This document shows, piece after piece, positions 55,904 through 64,000 of a stretch of DNA of 64,000 nt. Position numbers and translations under genes: made by a program. The notes beneath the pieces are model-generated. The model had not been told where the DNA came from. It worked only from the letters and a program-made list of their open reading frames with translations, and searched no databases. Every line of letters begins with the position of its first letter. The stretch's first letter is position 1. The DNA is taken from assembly GCF_022662495.1 (NCBI RefSeq), contig NZ_JAKPBU010000001.1, positions 1,364,001 to 1,428,000 on the forward strand, given 5' to 3'. The stretch comes from Lysobacter sp. M2-1 (lineage in GTDB: Bacteria > Pseudomonadota > Gammaproteobacteria > Xanthomonadales > Xanthomonadaceae).

Positions 55904-56805
55904 TGCTTCTTCGCATCGCCACCCGCAAGAGCCCGCTCGCCCTGTGGCAGACCGAACACGTCGCCGCGCGTCTGCGCGCGGCGCACCCGGACCTGGCGAT
56001 CGAGCTGGTGCCGCTGTCGACCCGCGGGGACGAAGTTCTGGATCGTTCGCTATCGGCGATCGGCGGCAAGGGACTGTTCCTGAAGGAACTGGAAGAGGCG
56101 ATGCAGCGCGGCCACGCCGACTGCGCCGTGCATTCGCTCAAGGACGTGCCGATGGCGCTGGAACCGGACTTCGCCCTGCCGGCGATCCTGGCGCGCGCCG
56201 ACCATGCCGATGCCTTCGTCAGCAACGGCTACACCGGCATCGATGCGCTGCCGCCAGGCGCGCGCGTGGGCACGTCCTCGCTGCGCCGGCAGGCGCAGCT
56301 GCGCGCGCGCCGCGCCGACCTGCAGCTGCTCGACCTGCGCGGCAACGTCAACACCCGCCTGGCCAAGCTCGATGCGGGCGACTACGACGCGATCGTGCTG
56401 GCCTGCGCCGGATTGCAGCGGCTCGGCTTCGAGGCGCGTATCCGTGCCCGGCTCGATGCTCCCGACTGGTTGCCCGCGCCGGCGCAGGGCGCGATCGCGG
56501 TGGAATGCCGGGAAGGCGATGACGCCACCCACGTGCTGCTGTCCGTGCTGGACGACGCCGCCACGCGCACCTGCGTCGAGGCCGAGCGCGCCCTCAACCG
56601 CGCGCTCGATGGCAGCTGCCAGGTGCCGATCGCGGCCTTTGCCGCATTGCAGGCCGGACAGTTGCGATTGCACGGCCTGGTGGGCGATGCGGGCGACGGA
56701 CGCATCGTGCGCGCGGACGGGCAGGGCGATAGGGGTGATCCGGAAGCGCTGGGCCGGCGCGTGGCGGGGCTGCTGCTTGAGGATGGTGCCGGCGCCCTGC
56801 TCTAA
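55903..56805 (+). CDS. hemC: Hydroxymethylbilane synthase (porphobilinogen deaminase), GTG start
   Basis: A 300-residue cytoplasmic enzyme joining four porphobilinogens into hydroxymethylbilane for haem and sirohaem. The N-terminus [24 protein letters not shown], the [10 protein letters not shown] arginines and [13 protein letters not shown] are diagnostic. The dipyrromethane cofactor Cys is in LDGSCQVP (Cys239). The start is the GTG at 55903, since no ATG fits; it overlaps the last heptamer repeat and lacks a ribosome site. Length is normal. Confidence 0.95.
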   Translation: MLLRIATRKSPLALWQTEHVAARLRAAHPDLAIELVPLSTRGDEVLDRSLSAIGGKGLFLKELEEAMQRGHADCAVHSLKDVPMALEPDFALPAILARADHADAFVSNGYTGIDALPPGARVGTSSLRRQAQLRARRADLQLLDLRGNVNTRLAKLDAGDYDAIVLACAGLQRLGFEARIRARLDAPDWLPAPAQGAIAVECREGDDATHVLLSVLDDAATRTCVEAERALNRALDGSCQVPIAAFAALQAGQLRLHGLVGDAGDGRIVRADGQGDRGDPEALGRRVAGLLLEDGAGALL

Positions 56806-56847
56806 CGTGAGTGCGTGCCGCGCGCGTTTTCACCGTGTCCGGGGTTG

Positions 56848-57759
56848 CTAGAAGGTGCGGCGCAGCTGGAAGCTGCCCTGGGTCGAAGGCGCGCCGTCGT
56901 TCGTCGTGTCGTCGCGAAGCTGTTCCAGGCGGGTGGACAGGGTCCATTCCGGGCGCAGCAGCATTTGCAGGCCGATCGCACTGCGCAGCTGCATGCCCTG
57001 GTCGCCGGCCTCGACCAGGACCTGCTGGGTCAAGGATGCGCGCTTGCCGAAATCGCGCTGCATGGTCAGGTTGCCGAGCATGTCGGTGCTGCCGCGACCG
57101 CCATCGCCGGCGCTGTCGTGCTCGATCTGCAGGCCGGAATTCAGGCGCAGCTGGGGCATCAGGCGCATGTCCACCCCCAGCGCGTTATGCACATAGGTAT
57201 TGGCGCGCCCGGTTTCGATCACCAGCTCCTGCTTGAGGTCGGCGTTTTCGCCGATGCGCTGCTCCAGCAGGACCCGGCCGCGGGCGATCGGCCCCAGTTT
57301 CGCGGTTCCCTTGTCCAGGTAGGGCTGCAGTCGCACGCCGGTGCCGGCCTCGATCTGCAGCGTGGTGTCGCCATTGCGGATCGGGGCGATGCCGTAACCG
57401 GTGACGGCACGGCTGTAATCCACGCGCTGGTAGATCCAGTCAGGACGGGAGACCGCAACCTGGAGTGCGGTGCCGCCGCGTTGCTCGCCCGGAAGCGTGG
57501 AACGCACCACCGGCTGCTCGTCATCGCGGTAGGCGTAGGTCGTGGCCGGTGCCGGCGGTTCCCACTCGGCGCCCACGCACGTCAGCCGCAGGCAGGGCCG
57601 ACGCAGCGAGACCTCGCCCGCGGCGAGCGCGATCGCGGCAGGCTGTTCGGGGACGGCGGCGAAAGGCTGCTGGAAGACCGGAAGACCGGCGACCACGAGC
57701 CAGAGCGAGGCAAGCATGGACAGGCTGGAAGCGGTTACAACCCCATTCTGCCGGCCCAT
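56848..57759 (-). CDS. Putative outer-membrane beta-barrel protein
   Basis: A 303-residue exported protein. The N-terminus has a hydrophobic signal (SLSMLASLWLVVAGLPVF). About residues 30-95 form a soluble region with one Cys pair (RPCLRLTC). The rest alternates polar and hydrophobic residues in beta strands (for example RGRVLLEQRIGENADLKQELVIETG) and ends in QLRRTF, with the terminal Phe of barrel proteins. The pattern resembles DUF481/YdiY-type barrels. The ATG at 57759 is preferred over a GTG at 57774. It is convergent with hemC and 80 bp or so upstream of nothing recognisable. Function unknown. Confidence 0.68.
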   Translation of the reverse strand: MGRQNGVVTASSLSMLASLWLVVAGLPVFQQPFAAVPEQPAAIALAAGEVSLRRPCLRLTCVGAEWEPPAPATTYAYRDDEQPVVRSTLPGEQRGGTALQVAVSRPDWIYQRVDYSRAVTGYGIAPIRNGDTTLQIEAGTGVRLQPYLDKGTAKLGPIARGRVLLEQRIGENADLKQELVIETGRANTYVHNALGVDMRLMPQLRLNSGLQIEHDSAGDGGRGSTDMLGNLTMQRDFGKRASLTQQVLVEAGDQGMQLRSAIGLQMLLRPEWTLSTRLEQLRDDTTNDGAPSTQGSFQLRRTF

Positions 57760-57854
57760 CACGACAAATTCCACCGCCGGCGGCGGTCCACGCGCGCACG
57801 CGGTTCACGCTTCGACGATTGCGCAGGGACCGGCCGCCCGACGCTGCGGGCCCC

Positions 57855-58817
57855 TCAGTAGTACAGCGTGACCATGTGCCGTGCCTGGGCGAAAAACAGC
57901 CAACGCTCGACGAAGCTGCCTGCCAGGATCGCCGCCGCGGCCGCGCCCCAGCCCCAGCTCGCCTCCAGCCCGGCGTGCATCGTCAGATAGACGGCCAGCA
58001 ACGGCACGCCAGTGAACAGCAGCAGCGCCAGCGCACGCAATCGCCGCGCATGCCGGCGCGCGACCACGAACGCCATTTCGCGCGTGATGTAGCTGGCTTC
58101 GGTATGCGGACGCTCGAAGACCGAGACCGCACGTCCCGGCAGCCCGACCGCGTCGCCGCGATCGGCGGGCAGTTGCGTCCGGTCGAGGGCGCGCCAATAG
58201 CCCAGCTTGAGCCCGGCCGCGAGGGTCGCCAACAGCGCCAGCGCCGTGGCGACGATGCGCATCGCAGGCAGAGCGGCAGCTGCGGACAGGATCGCTGCCA
58301 GCAGCGCCAGGCCGCCCAGCAGCGCGAAGACCAGGTAGACCGGGACGACCAGCCGGTGGCGCCAGGCAGGTATCGGCTTGAGCGAGGCGTAGATCATCGC
58401 GGTGCAGACGATCGTCGCCAGGGCGCAGGCGATGGTGGCCAGGGCGATGACGAGCACTGCGACCGTCGGTCCGGACGAGCGAAAAACGACGGACTCGGGA
58501 TCGAGCCATTCGAGCCAGGCCATGCCGGCCAGCAGCAGCGCGGGAATGTAGGTGACCACTGCCATCACCCCTTCCCGCGACAGCCAGGAGGTGCGCCACT
58601 GCGAGAAGGCGCGCCAGGCGCGCACCGGTTTGCCCAGGTGCAGCATCGAACTGAGCAGGCCGACGGTCGCCAGCACCAGGCCGGTGAGCGCGCACACCAG
58701 CAGTCCGCCGGCATCGCCCGGCCGCGCATACAGCGCGACGAGCGCGGTCCAGATCAGCAGGCCGTAGCCGGCGCCGGACAGGGTGGTGAACAGGATGACG
58801 GAAAGGGCTGGATGCAC
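57855..58817 (-). CDS. Membrane anchor subunit of molybdoenzyme (DmsC/SoeC-like)
   Basis: A 320-residue inner-membrane protein with about eight hydrophobic segments, of the DmsC family. It begins MHPALSVILFTTLSGAGYGLLIW, and SSMLHLGKPVRAWRAFSQWRTSWLSREG is the family's quinone-side loop. SYITREMAFVVARRHARR appears near the end. It anchors the iron-sulfur and catalytic subunits on the cytoplasmic face and exchanges electrons with quinone. It is the last gene of the operon, 76 bp after the ferredoxin subunit. Confidence 0.88.
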   Translation of the reverse strand: MHPALSVILFTTLSGAGYGLLIWTALVALYARPGDAGGLLVCALTGLVLATVGLLSSMLHLGKPVRAWRAFSQWRTSWLSREGVMAVVTYIPALLLAGMAWLEWLDPESVVFRSSGPTVAVLVIALATIACALATIVCTAMIYASLKPIPAWRHRLVVPVYLVFALLGGLALLAAILSAAAALPAMRIVATALALLATLAAGLKLGYWRALDRTQLPADRGDAVGLPGRAVSVFERPHTEASYITREMAFVVARRHARRLRALALLLFTGVPLLAVYLTMHAGLEASWGWGAAAAAILAGSFVERWLFFAQARHMVTLYY

Positions 58818-58893
58818 GGCGCGGTCGCGGATGGAGGTGCGAAGGAAGGATGCGGTCAGGATGCGCGCGGGCGCTGGCAGGCGGCCGCGCCGG

Positions 58894-59625
58894 TCACCGC
58901 CGCAGGATGCGGTTCAACCAGCGGCCGACGCCGGAATCTTCCGGCTCCGGCTCTTCGGCGACTGCTGCGGCGCCGCCTCGCCGCGGACGCGGCGGCAGAT
59001 AGCGGTTGACTGGCGCATAGCCGAGTTCCGGCATCAGGGCCACACCGCCGCGCTCGGCGACCAGCTTCGACACGTCCGAGTCGGGATCGCCCAGGTCGCC
59101 GAAATGGCGCGCGCGCGTGGGACAGGCTTGCACGCAGGCGGGCTGCCGCTCGCTTTCGTCCAGATGTTCGTTGTAGATCCGGTCGACGCAGAGCGTGCAC
59201 TTCTTCATCACGCCCTCGACCTCGCTGTATTCGCGCGCGCCGTAGGGGCAGGCCCAGCTGCACAGCTTGCAGCCGATGCACTTGTCCTCGTCCACCAGCA
59301 CGATCCCGTCTTCGGCGCGCTTGTAGCTGGCGCCGGTGGGGCACACGGTGACGCAGGCCGGGGTCTCGCAGTGCAGGCACGAACGCGGGAAGTGCAGGGT
59401 GATCGCCGGCTGCGCCGGGCTTTCGGCCACTTCGTAGCTGTGTACGCGGTTGAACCACACGCCCTGCGGGTCCTTGCCGTAAGGACGTTCGTCGGTGAGC
59501 GGCCCGGCGATGCCGCCGGCGTTCCATTCCTTGCAGCTGGTGGCGCAGGCATGGCAACCGACGCAGGTGTCCAGGTCGATCACGAGGCCGAGCTTCTTCG
59601 TCGATGGCGGCGGCAGGGCGGTCAT
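58894..59625 (-). CDS. Iron-sulfur subunit of molybdoenzyme (DmsB/SoeB-like)
   Basis: A 243-residue protein with four [4Fe-4S] motifs: CVGCHACATSCKEWN (about 21-35), CLHCETPACVTVCP, CIGCKLCSWACPYGA, and CTLC with PACVQACP. It relays electrons between the Mo subunit and the membrane anchor. The N-terminus KKLGLVIDLDTCVGC is typical of the cytoplasmic SoeB type. Its ATG at 59625 overlaps the stop of the 67-residue protein gene (ATGA). Confidence 0.92.
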   Translation of the reverse strand: MTALPPPSTKKLGLVIDLDTCVGCHACATSCKEWNAGGIAGPLTDERPYGKDPQGVWFNRVHSYEVAESPAQPAITLHFPRSCLHCETPACVTVCPTGASYKRAEDGIVLVDEDKCIGCKLCSWACPYGAREYSEVEGVMKKCTLCVDRIYNEHLDESERQPACVQACPTRARHFGDLGDPDSDVSKLVAERGGVALMPELGYAPVNRYLPPRPRRGGAAAVAEEPEPEDSGVGRWLNRILRR

Positions 59626-59825
59626 CGCGAGGGCTTTCCCTTCTTCAGCAGCCACACCCCTACGGCCAGCAGTGCCAGACCGACCGCAACCAGCGGCAAG
59701 TGCGCCATCAGTGCAGGCGAAGCCGGCGCGGATACGCCGGACGCGCCGCCGAGTGCGAACAGCACGATCAACGCCAGCGCGGCCACGATGCAGGCCCAGC
59801 CGGCCAGGATGCGCAGTACGTTCAT
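59622..59825 (-). CDS. Small two-span membrane protein within the molybdoenzyme operon
   Basis: A 67-residue protein with two hydrophobic segments (about 5-27 and 42-60) separated by a Ser/Pro/Ala loop, ending KKGKPSR on the presumed cytoplasmic side. It overlaps both neighbours by ATGA: the Mo-subunit stop at its start and the iron-sulfur subunit start at its end. The tight coupling argues that it is a real gene and may help assemble or stabilise the complex. No family recognised. Confidence 0.72.
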   Translation of the reverse strand: MNVLRILAGWACIVAALALIVLFALGGASGVSAPASPALMAHLPLVAVGLALLAVGVWLLKKGKPSR

Positions 59826-62683
59826 GGGCCGGTCCTGTTGCGGCGGCGCAAGCTGGCGCCGTAGCGCAGCGGTCGGTCATCTGCCGGATGCGCGTGCAGC
59901 GGCGCGAACTGCGGCTGCGACACCTCGGACTGCGCTGGCGCCTTGCCGATCGCCACGCGCAGGTCGAACCACGCGGCCTGTCCGGTGACCGGATCGGCGT
60001 TGGCGTAATCGCCGCGCGGAGTGAGGTCGGAAATCAGATGGTTGAGCAGGAAGCCCTGCGCCGCTTCCGGTGCATCCTTGGCCAGCTTCCACGCGCCGCG
60101 CCGCTTGCCGATCGCGTTCCAGGTCCAGACCGTGCCCGGCTGCACATTGGATGCGAACTTCGCCTGCACCGTTATGCTGCCGTGGTGCGATGACACCGTG
60201 ATCCAGTCTTCGTCGGCGATCCCGTGCTGTTCGCCGGTGGCCGGATGCAGGTACAGATAATTGCGTGCGGCGATCTGGCGCAGCCAGGCGTTCTGCGAAC
60301 CCCAGGCGTGGTACATGAACATCGGGCGCTGGGTGACCGCGTTCAGCGGGAACCGCTCGCGCGAGGTCTGGTCGTGCTCGAACGGCTCATACCAGATCGG
60401 CAGCGGATCGAAATACATCTCCACCCGTGCGCGGTGCGCCTGCGGCGGCTGGTGTTCGCCATGGCCCTGCGCGGCGAGCCGGAATTTCTGCAGGGTTTCC
60501 GAGTACAGCTGCAGCACGATCGGTTCGGTCGCGCCGACGAAGCCGAACCGCTGCGCCCATTGCAGGTAGTCGCGGTTGGCCATCTTGAAATAGCGCGCCG
60601 ATTCGGGCACCGGCGCGTGCCAGAAGCCGCCGTGCTCGATATAGCGCTGCAGCTGTTCCGGATTCGGCGCGCCCTTGCCTTCCTCGTCGCCCTCGGCGCC
60701 GCGCCAGCCGGCCAGCAGGCCGACGCCGGGCGCGCGTTCGTGGCGGACGATGTAGTCGGCGTAGTCGCGGTACCGCGCCGAGCCGTCGGCGTGCACCATG
60801 CCAGGCAGGCCCAGGCGTGCGCCCAGGTCGAGCAGCACCGACTGGAAGCCGCGCACGTCGCGCGGGCGCCCCTGGTCGTCGGGCTGCGTGGCCGGTTCGA
60901 ACACCGGATGCCGGATTGCGTCGCTGGCGGCGTCGGCGTCGGAGATCGGCCGGTCGAGCAGGCTGATCGCGTCGAAGCGTTCCAGGTAGGTCGTGTCCGG
61001 CAGCACCAGGTCGGCGTAGGCGACCATCTCCGAGGCATAGGCATCGGAATAGATGATGTGCGGGATCCGGTAGTCGCCGGCTTCGTCCTTGTCGGTCAGC
61101 CAGTGCATGGTCTGACGCGTGTTCATGGCCGAGTTCCAGCTCATGTTGGCCATGAACATCAGCAACGTGTCGATCCTGTACGGATCGCCCGCGTGCGCGT
61201 TGCGGATCACCGTGTGCAGCATGCCGTGCGCGGAGAGCGGATACGCCCATGAGAAGGCGTGGTCGATACGGCGCGGCTGGCCATCGGCATCGACGACGAG
61301 ATCTTCGGGTCCGTGCACGAAGCCGAGTGGCGGTGCGTCCAGGGTGCCGTCGTCCCGGCGCGTCCGGCCCGGCCGGTTGGGCGGTGGGATCGGCTTGGGA
61401 TACGGCGGCTGGAAACGGAACGAGCCAGGCGCATCCACCGCGCCCAGCAACAGCTGCAGCAGATGCAGCGCACGGCAGGTGTGGAAGCCATTGCTGTGCG
61501 CGCTGATCCCGCGCATGGCGTGCATCGACACCGGGCGGCCGACCATCTGCGCATGCTCGCGGCCCCAGGCATCGGTCCAGGCGATGGGCAGCGAGAGATT
61601 CGATTCGAAGGCAGCTTCAGCGAGTTCTCGTGCGATCCGCCGGATCGTGTGGGCCGGGATGCCGCAACGCTCGCTGACCGCGTCGGGCGAATACTGCGGA
61701 TCGAGATAGCGCTCTGCGACGAGCTGGAACACCGGCACGGCGCGATGCCCGTCGGGCAGGGTGTATTCGCCGACGATCGCCGGCGAGATGCCGATGGCAT
61801 CGGCGCGTGCGGGGCGCGCGTCGTCGCGATCCCAGCACAGCACATCGCCCCCTTCGTTGCGCGCGAACAGCCCATCGTCCGCGCCGCCCGGATTGCTGAC
61901 CACGAGCCAATGCGCGTTCGCGTAGCGCACCAGGAAGTCCAGGTCGATGCGATCCGATCGCAGCAGTTCATGGATCAGCGCGAACGCGAACAACCCGTCG
62001 GTGCCGGGACGGATGCCGATCCATTCGTCGGCGATCGCGCCGTAGCCGGTGCGCACCGGGTTGACCGCGATGATCTTCGCGCCACGCCCCTTGAGCTTGC
62101 CCAGGCCGAGCTTGATCGGATTCGAGTCGTGGTCCTCGGCCACGCCCCAGAGCATCAGCAGCCGGGTGTGCTCCCAGTCGGGTTCGCCGAATTCCCAGAA
62201 GCTGCCGCCGAGCGTGTACAACCCGCCCGCGGCCATGTTCACCGAACAGAAGCCGCCATGCGCGGCGTAGTTGAGCGTGCCGAACTGCTGCGCCCACCAG
62301 CCGGTCAGGGCCTGCGACTGGTCGCGGCCGGTGAAGAAGGCCAGCTCGTCGGGATTGCGCTCGCGGATCGGCGCCAGCCAGGCAGTCGCGATCTGCAGCG
62401 CTTCTTCCCACTCGATTTCCCTGAACTCGCCGCTGCCGCGCTCGCCAGTGCGCAACAGTGGCTTGCTCAGCCGGGCGGGCGAATAGTGCTGCATGATCCC
62501 GCTCGCGCCCTTGGCGCACAGCACGCCCTTGTTGACCGGGTGTGCGGGATTGCCCTGGATATAGCGGATCTGCCCGTCCTGCAGCCACACCTTGATGCCG
62601 CAGCGGCATGCGCACATGTAGCAGGTCGTGGTCTTGACCTCGTCGCCGGGCGAAGGCGACAGATTGAGGATGGGCTGCCTCAT
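59822..62683 (-). CDS. Molybdopterin oxidoreductase catalytic subunit, SoeA-like (probable sulfite dehydrogenase)
   Basis: A 953-residue Mo-bis-MGD enzyme of the DMSO reductase superfamily. CYMCACRCGIKV and GVLCAKG supply the N-terminal [4Fe-4S] cysteines. GGFCSVNM holds a likely Mo ligand Cys146, with GVAEDHDSNPIKLG and VRTGYGAIADEWIGIRPGTDG following. There is no Tat signal, so it should face the cytoplasm, as in SoeABC, the quinone-linked sulfite dehydrogenase of Allochromatium and Ruegeria. Subunit order also fits, but other reductases of this group cannot be excluded. The start MRQPILNLSPSPGDEV at 62683 is chosen because a tandem copy of this segment precedes it in another frame. Confidence 0.8.
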   Translation of the reverse strand: MRQPILNLSPSPGDEVKTTTCYMCACRCGIKVWLQDGQIRYIQGNPAHPVNKGVLCAKGASGIMQHYSPARLSKPLLRTGERGSGEFREIEWEEALQIATAWLAPIRERNPDELAFFTGRDQSQALTGWWAQQFGTLNYAAHGGFCSVNMAAGGLYTLGGSFWEFGEPDWEHTRLLMLWGVAEDHDSNPIKLGLGKLKGRGAKIIAVNPVRTGYGAIADEWIGIRPGTDGLFAFALIHELLRSDRIDLDFLVRYANAHWLVVSNPGGADDGLFARNEGGDVLCWDRDDARPARADAIGISPAIVGEYTLPDGHRAVPVFQLVAERYLDPQYSPDAVSERCGIPAHTIRRIARELAEAAFESNLSLPIAWTDAWGREHAQMVGRPVSMHAMRGISAHSNGFHTCRALHLLQLLLGAVDAPGSFRFQPPYPKPIPPPNRPGRTRRDDGTLDAPPLGFVHGPEDLVVDADGQPRRIDHAFSWAYPLSAHGMLHTVIRNAHAGDPYRIDTLLMFMANMSWNSAMNTRQTMHWLTDKDEAGDYRIPHIIYSDAYASEMVAYADLVLPDTTYLERFDAISLLDRPISDADAASDAIRHPVFEPATQPDDQGRPRDVRGFQSVLLDLGARLGLPGMVHADGSARYRDYADYIVRHERAPGVGLLAGWRGAEGDEEGKGAPNPEQLQRYIEHGGFWHAPVPESARYFKMANRDYLQWAQRFGFVGATEPIVLQLYSETLQKFRLAAQGHGEHQPPQAHRARVEMYFDPLPIWYEPFEHDQTSRERFPLNAVTQRPMFMYHAWGSQNAWLRQIAARNYLYLHPATGEQHGIADEDWITVSSHHGSITVQAKFASNVQPGTVWTWNAIGKRRGAWKLAKDAPEAAQGFLLNHLISDLTPRGDYANADPVTGQAAWFDLRVAIGKAPAQSEVSQPQFAPLHAHPADDRPLRYGASLRRRNRTGP

Positions 62684-62772
62684 GCGCACCTGCCGGCGCG
62701 CGCACACACGCAGGTCGTGGTCTTGACCTCGTCGCCGGGCGAGGGCGACAGATTGAGCTGCGGTTTGCGCAT
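62680..62772 (-). pseudogene. 30-codon duplicate of the molybdoenzyme 5' end
   Basis: MRKPQLNLSPSPGDEVKTTTC, then a divergent tail CARAGRCA and a stop overlapping the Mo-subunit ATG (ATGA). It repeats residues 1-21 of the Mo subunit: 48 identical bases but one (62710-62757 versus 62621-62668), offset 89 bp. The repeats stay similar beyond that, with a one-base length difference that shifts the frame. It may be a remnant or act as a coupled leader peptide. Confidence 0.7.
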
Positions 62773-62814
62773 GGTGCACATTGTGCCGCATGCGTCCCCG
62801 GCGGGAGCGACCTT

Positions 62815-62840
62815 GTGGGAGCGGCCAAGGCCGCTCCCAC
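62815..62840. repeat. GTGGGAGCGG-type palindrome, compact form
   Basis: GTGGGAGCGGCC, AA, then the exact complement, a perfect 12-bp stem over 26 bp. It lies between the lipoprotein stop region and the molybdoenzyme promoter side and may also act as a transcription stop. Confidence 0.85.
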
Positions 62841-62854
62841 AGGTTCCCGAATGA

Positions 62855-63547
62855 TTACTGCGGCGGGTCGATCGTGATCGCCGGGTCGTTGTAGCGGGTG
62901 TAGCGGATCGTGGTGGTGATCGGCGTACCCTGGTAATCGCTCTGCATCCGCGCCTGGTGGACGAGATCGTCGCTGTTGATCCAGACCGTCACGTCACTGG
63001 GCTTGGGATCGGTCTGGTGGATCAGGTACTTGCGGGTGGGCACGCCGTCGATGGTTTCGCGGCCCTGCGCCTCCACGTCCATCGTTTCCTGGCTCTTGTG
63101 CATGATGTCCTGCCACTGGTCCATGGTCCCCGGCGGCATGGTGACCTTGCTGGTCCGGCCGTTCATGGTCATCCAGGTGTCGTTGCCGATACGCACGTTG
63201 TGCACTTCCATGCCGCGGCTCTTCATGGTGATGCGGTAGCGGTCCGGGGCGACGAAGTCCATTTCATTGGTCATCACCCCTTCCGGACCGCCCTCCATGC
63301 GCATGCTGGCGTGGTAACTGCGCACGTCGCGGAACGCCTTCATCGAGGCCAGCATCGCGTCCTTGGGCGTGGCCAGCGGGTTGAGCGCCTGCGCGGTGGC
63401 AGCCATGCCGGATTCGCGGCTTTCGCCGCTGGCTGCCGTCGCGGCCGTGCTGCCGTCCGCAACCGGTGCGGCGGGGGAGGAGGCCTTGCAGGCGCCCAGC
63501 GTGGCGATGAGGACGATCGCGCTCGTGGCGACGACATAGCGGGTCAT
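62855..63547 (-). CDS. Predicted lipoprotein, LolA/DUF-like beta fold
   Basis: A 230-residue envelope protein. The signal ends in LGAC (about Cys20), followed by a Ser/Ala-rich linker to about residue 55. The remaining part is beta-rich, with RSYHASMRMEGG, DRYRITMKSRGMEVHNVRIGNDTWMTMNG and DVTVWINSDDLVHQAR, the pattern of LolA/LppX-like half-barrels that bind lipids. Specific function is unknown. The ATG at 63547 is fixed by the lipoprotein signal. It is divergent from the YafY-type regulator, about 98 bp away. Confidence 0.75.
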   Translation of the reverse strand: MTRYVVATSAIVLIATLGACKASSPAAPVADGSTAATAASGESRESGMAATAQALNPLATPKDAMLASMKAFRDVRSYHASMRMEGGPEGVMTNEMDFVAPDRYRITMKSRGMEVHNVRIGNDTWMTMNGRTSKVTMPPGTMDQWQDIMHKSQETMDVEAQGRETIDGVPTRKYLIHQTDPKPSDVTVWINSDDLVHQARMQSDYQGTPITTTIRYTRYNDPAITIDPPQ

Positions 63548-63645
63548 GGACTGCTCCGGCGGGCGTGGAACGCGACGATCGCGACCACCATCTCCCTTCA
63601 AACGGCAAAGCGGCTGCCTGGCGGCCGACGCGGCATAATCCGCGC

Positions 63646-64000
63646 ATGGACCGTTACGAACGCATCAACGCCCTGCATCGGATTCTCAAGGCCGCGCGTT
63701 ATCCGGTGACGGTGCCGCGGCTGCAGGAAGACCTCGGCTGCTCGCGCGCCACCGTGTACCGCGATCTGGCCTTCCTGCGCGATGCGCTGATGGCGCCGGT
63801 GGTGGGCGACGGTGAGGCCGGTTTCCGCTACGACCAGAAGGAAGGCGATCGCTTCGAGCTGCCGGGTCTGTGGCTCAGCTCGGAGGAGCTGCATGCCCTG
63901 CTTGCGGCGCAGCAGCTGCTCGCACGGACCGGCGGTGGGGTGCTCTCGAGCGCGCTCGCCCCGTTGCAGGGGCGGGTCGAGGCGCTGCTGGCCGAACAGG
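63646..64000 (+). CDS. YafY/WYL-type transcriptional regulator (partial, right edge)
   Basis: The 118 visible residues begin MDRYERINALHRIL with an HTH_11 winged helix (LQEDLGCSRATVYRDLAFLRDAL, about 27-49), then GFRYDQKEGDRFELPGLWLSSEELHALLAAQQLL, the linker typical of YafY/PafBC-like proteins that carry a C-terminal WYL domain. The WYL part lies outside the window. Such regulators respond to DNA damage, phage or small ligands; nothing here narrows it. Confidence 0.82.
   Translation, partial: MDRYERINALHRILKAARYPVTVPRLQEDLGCSRATVYRDLAFLRDALMAPVVGDGEAGFRYDQKEGDRFELPGLWLSSEELHALLAAQQLLARTGGGVLSSALAPLQGRVEALLAEQ

Noticed and set aside
62684-62791. Longer Mo-subunit start at 62791
   Set aside because: That frame reads the duplicated segment out of phase, giving an Arg-rich lead with no homology sense; 62683 gives the conserved N-terminus and an ATGA overlap.

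Overview
The window looks like a chromosomal segment of a Xanthomonadaceae gammaproteobacterium (Lysobacter / Luteimonas / Pseudoxanthomonas / Xanthomonas type). The clues are high-GC coding, TonB-dependent receptors (TBDRs) paired with sugar enzymes, an algZ-algR-hemC block, a plant-type glutamate-cysteine ligase, and many short palindromic repeats between genes. No rRNA, tRNA, insertion sequence, phage or CRISPR array was found.

Layout. 1-9990: truncated soluble lytic transglycosylase, TauE/SafE permease, a TBDR, then a minus-strand envelope redox group (EEP-family enzyme, two DsbA-like thiol oxidoreductases, cytochrome c4) and engB. 10020-25948: a maltodextrin locus with TBDR, lipoprotein esterase, DUF6445 protein, GH97 glucosidase, type I pullulanase, flavin-dependent 'tryptophan' halogenase, GH13 alpha-glucosidase, MFS sugar transporter and LacI regulator. 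Three copies of one near-palindromic 14-bp site probably tie it together. 26139-30326: gshA and ppc. 30432-33546: formaldehyde detoxification (frmR, frmA, gfa, fghA), functionally linked to glutathione made by GshA. 33553-38441: PP-loop ATPase, M11-like secreted metalloprotease, and an acidic secreted protein divergent from a LuxR-type regulator. 39337-49534: mixed housekeeping genes, a diguanylate cyclase, a translationally coupled amidohydrolase pair, AMP nucleosidase, a Gfa-like protein and a glutaredoxin-rhodanese fusion. 49587-56805: deacetylase, methyltransferase, SGNH hydrolase, aminotransferase, carboxylesterase, algZ, algR, hemC. 56848-62772: putative outer-membrane protein and a three-subunit molybdoenzyme operon resembling the cytoplasmic sulfite dehydrogenase SoeABC, with an extra small membrane protein. 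62855-64000: lipoprotein and the start of a YafY/WYL-type regulator.

The most unusual features are: (a) palindromic repeats inserted in frame inside genes, namely 135 bp in the pullulanase, a further 19-bp palindrome in the same gene, and 66 bp in the signal-peptide region of an amidohydrolase; (b) a shared operator defining a TBDR/MFS/halogenase maltodextrin regulon, one copy lying inside the pullulanase signal-peptide codons where pullulanase and halogenase start codons overlap head to head; (c) an 89-bp tandem duplication of the 5' end of the molybdoenzyme gene, forming a 30-codon ORF coupled to it by an ATGA overlap; (d) inverted arrays of 7-bp repeats running into the hemC start codon; (e) a coupled amidohydrolase pair whose second member has lost the metal-binding HxH motif.
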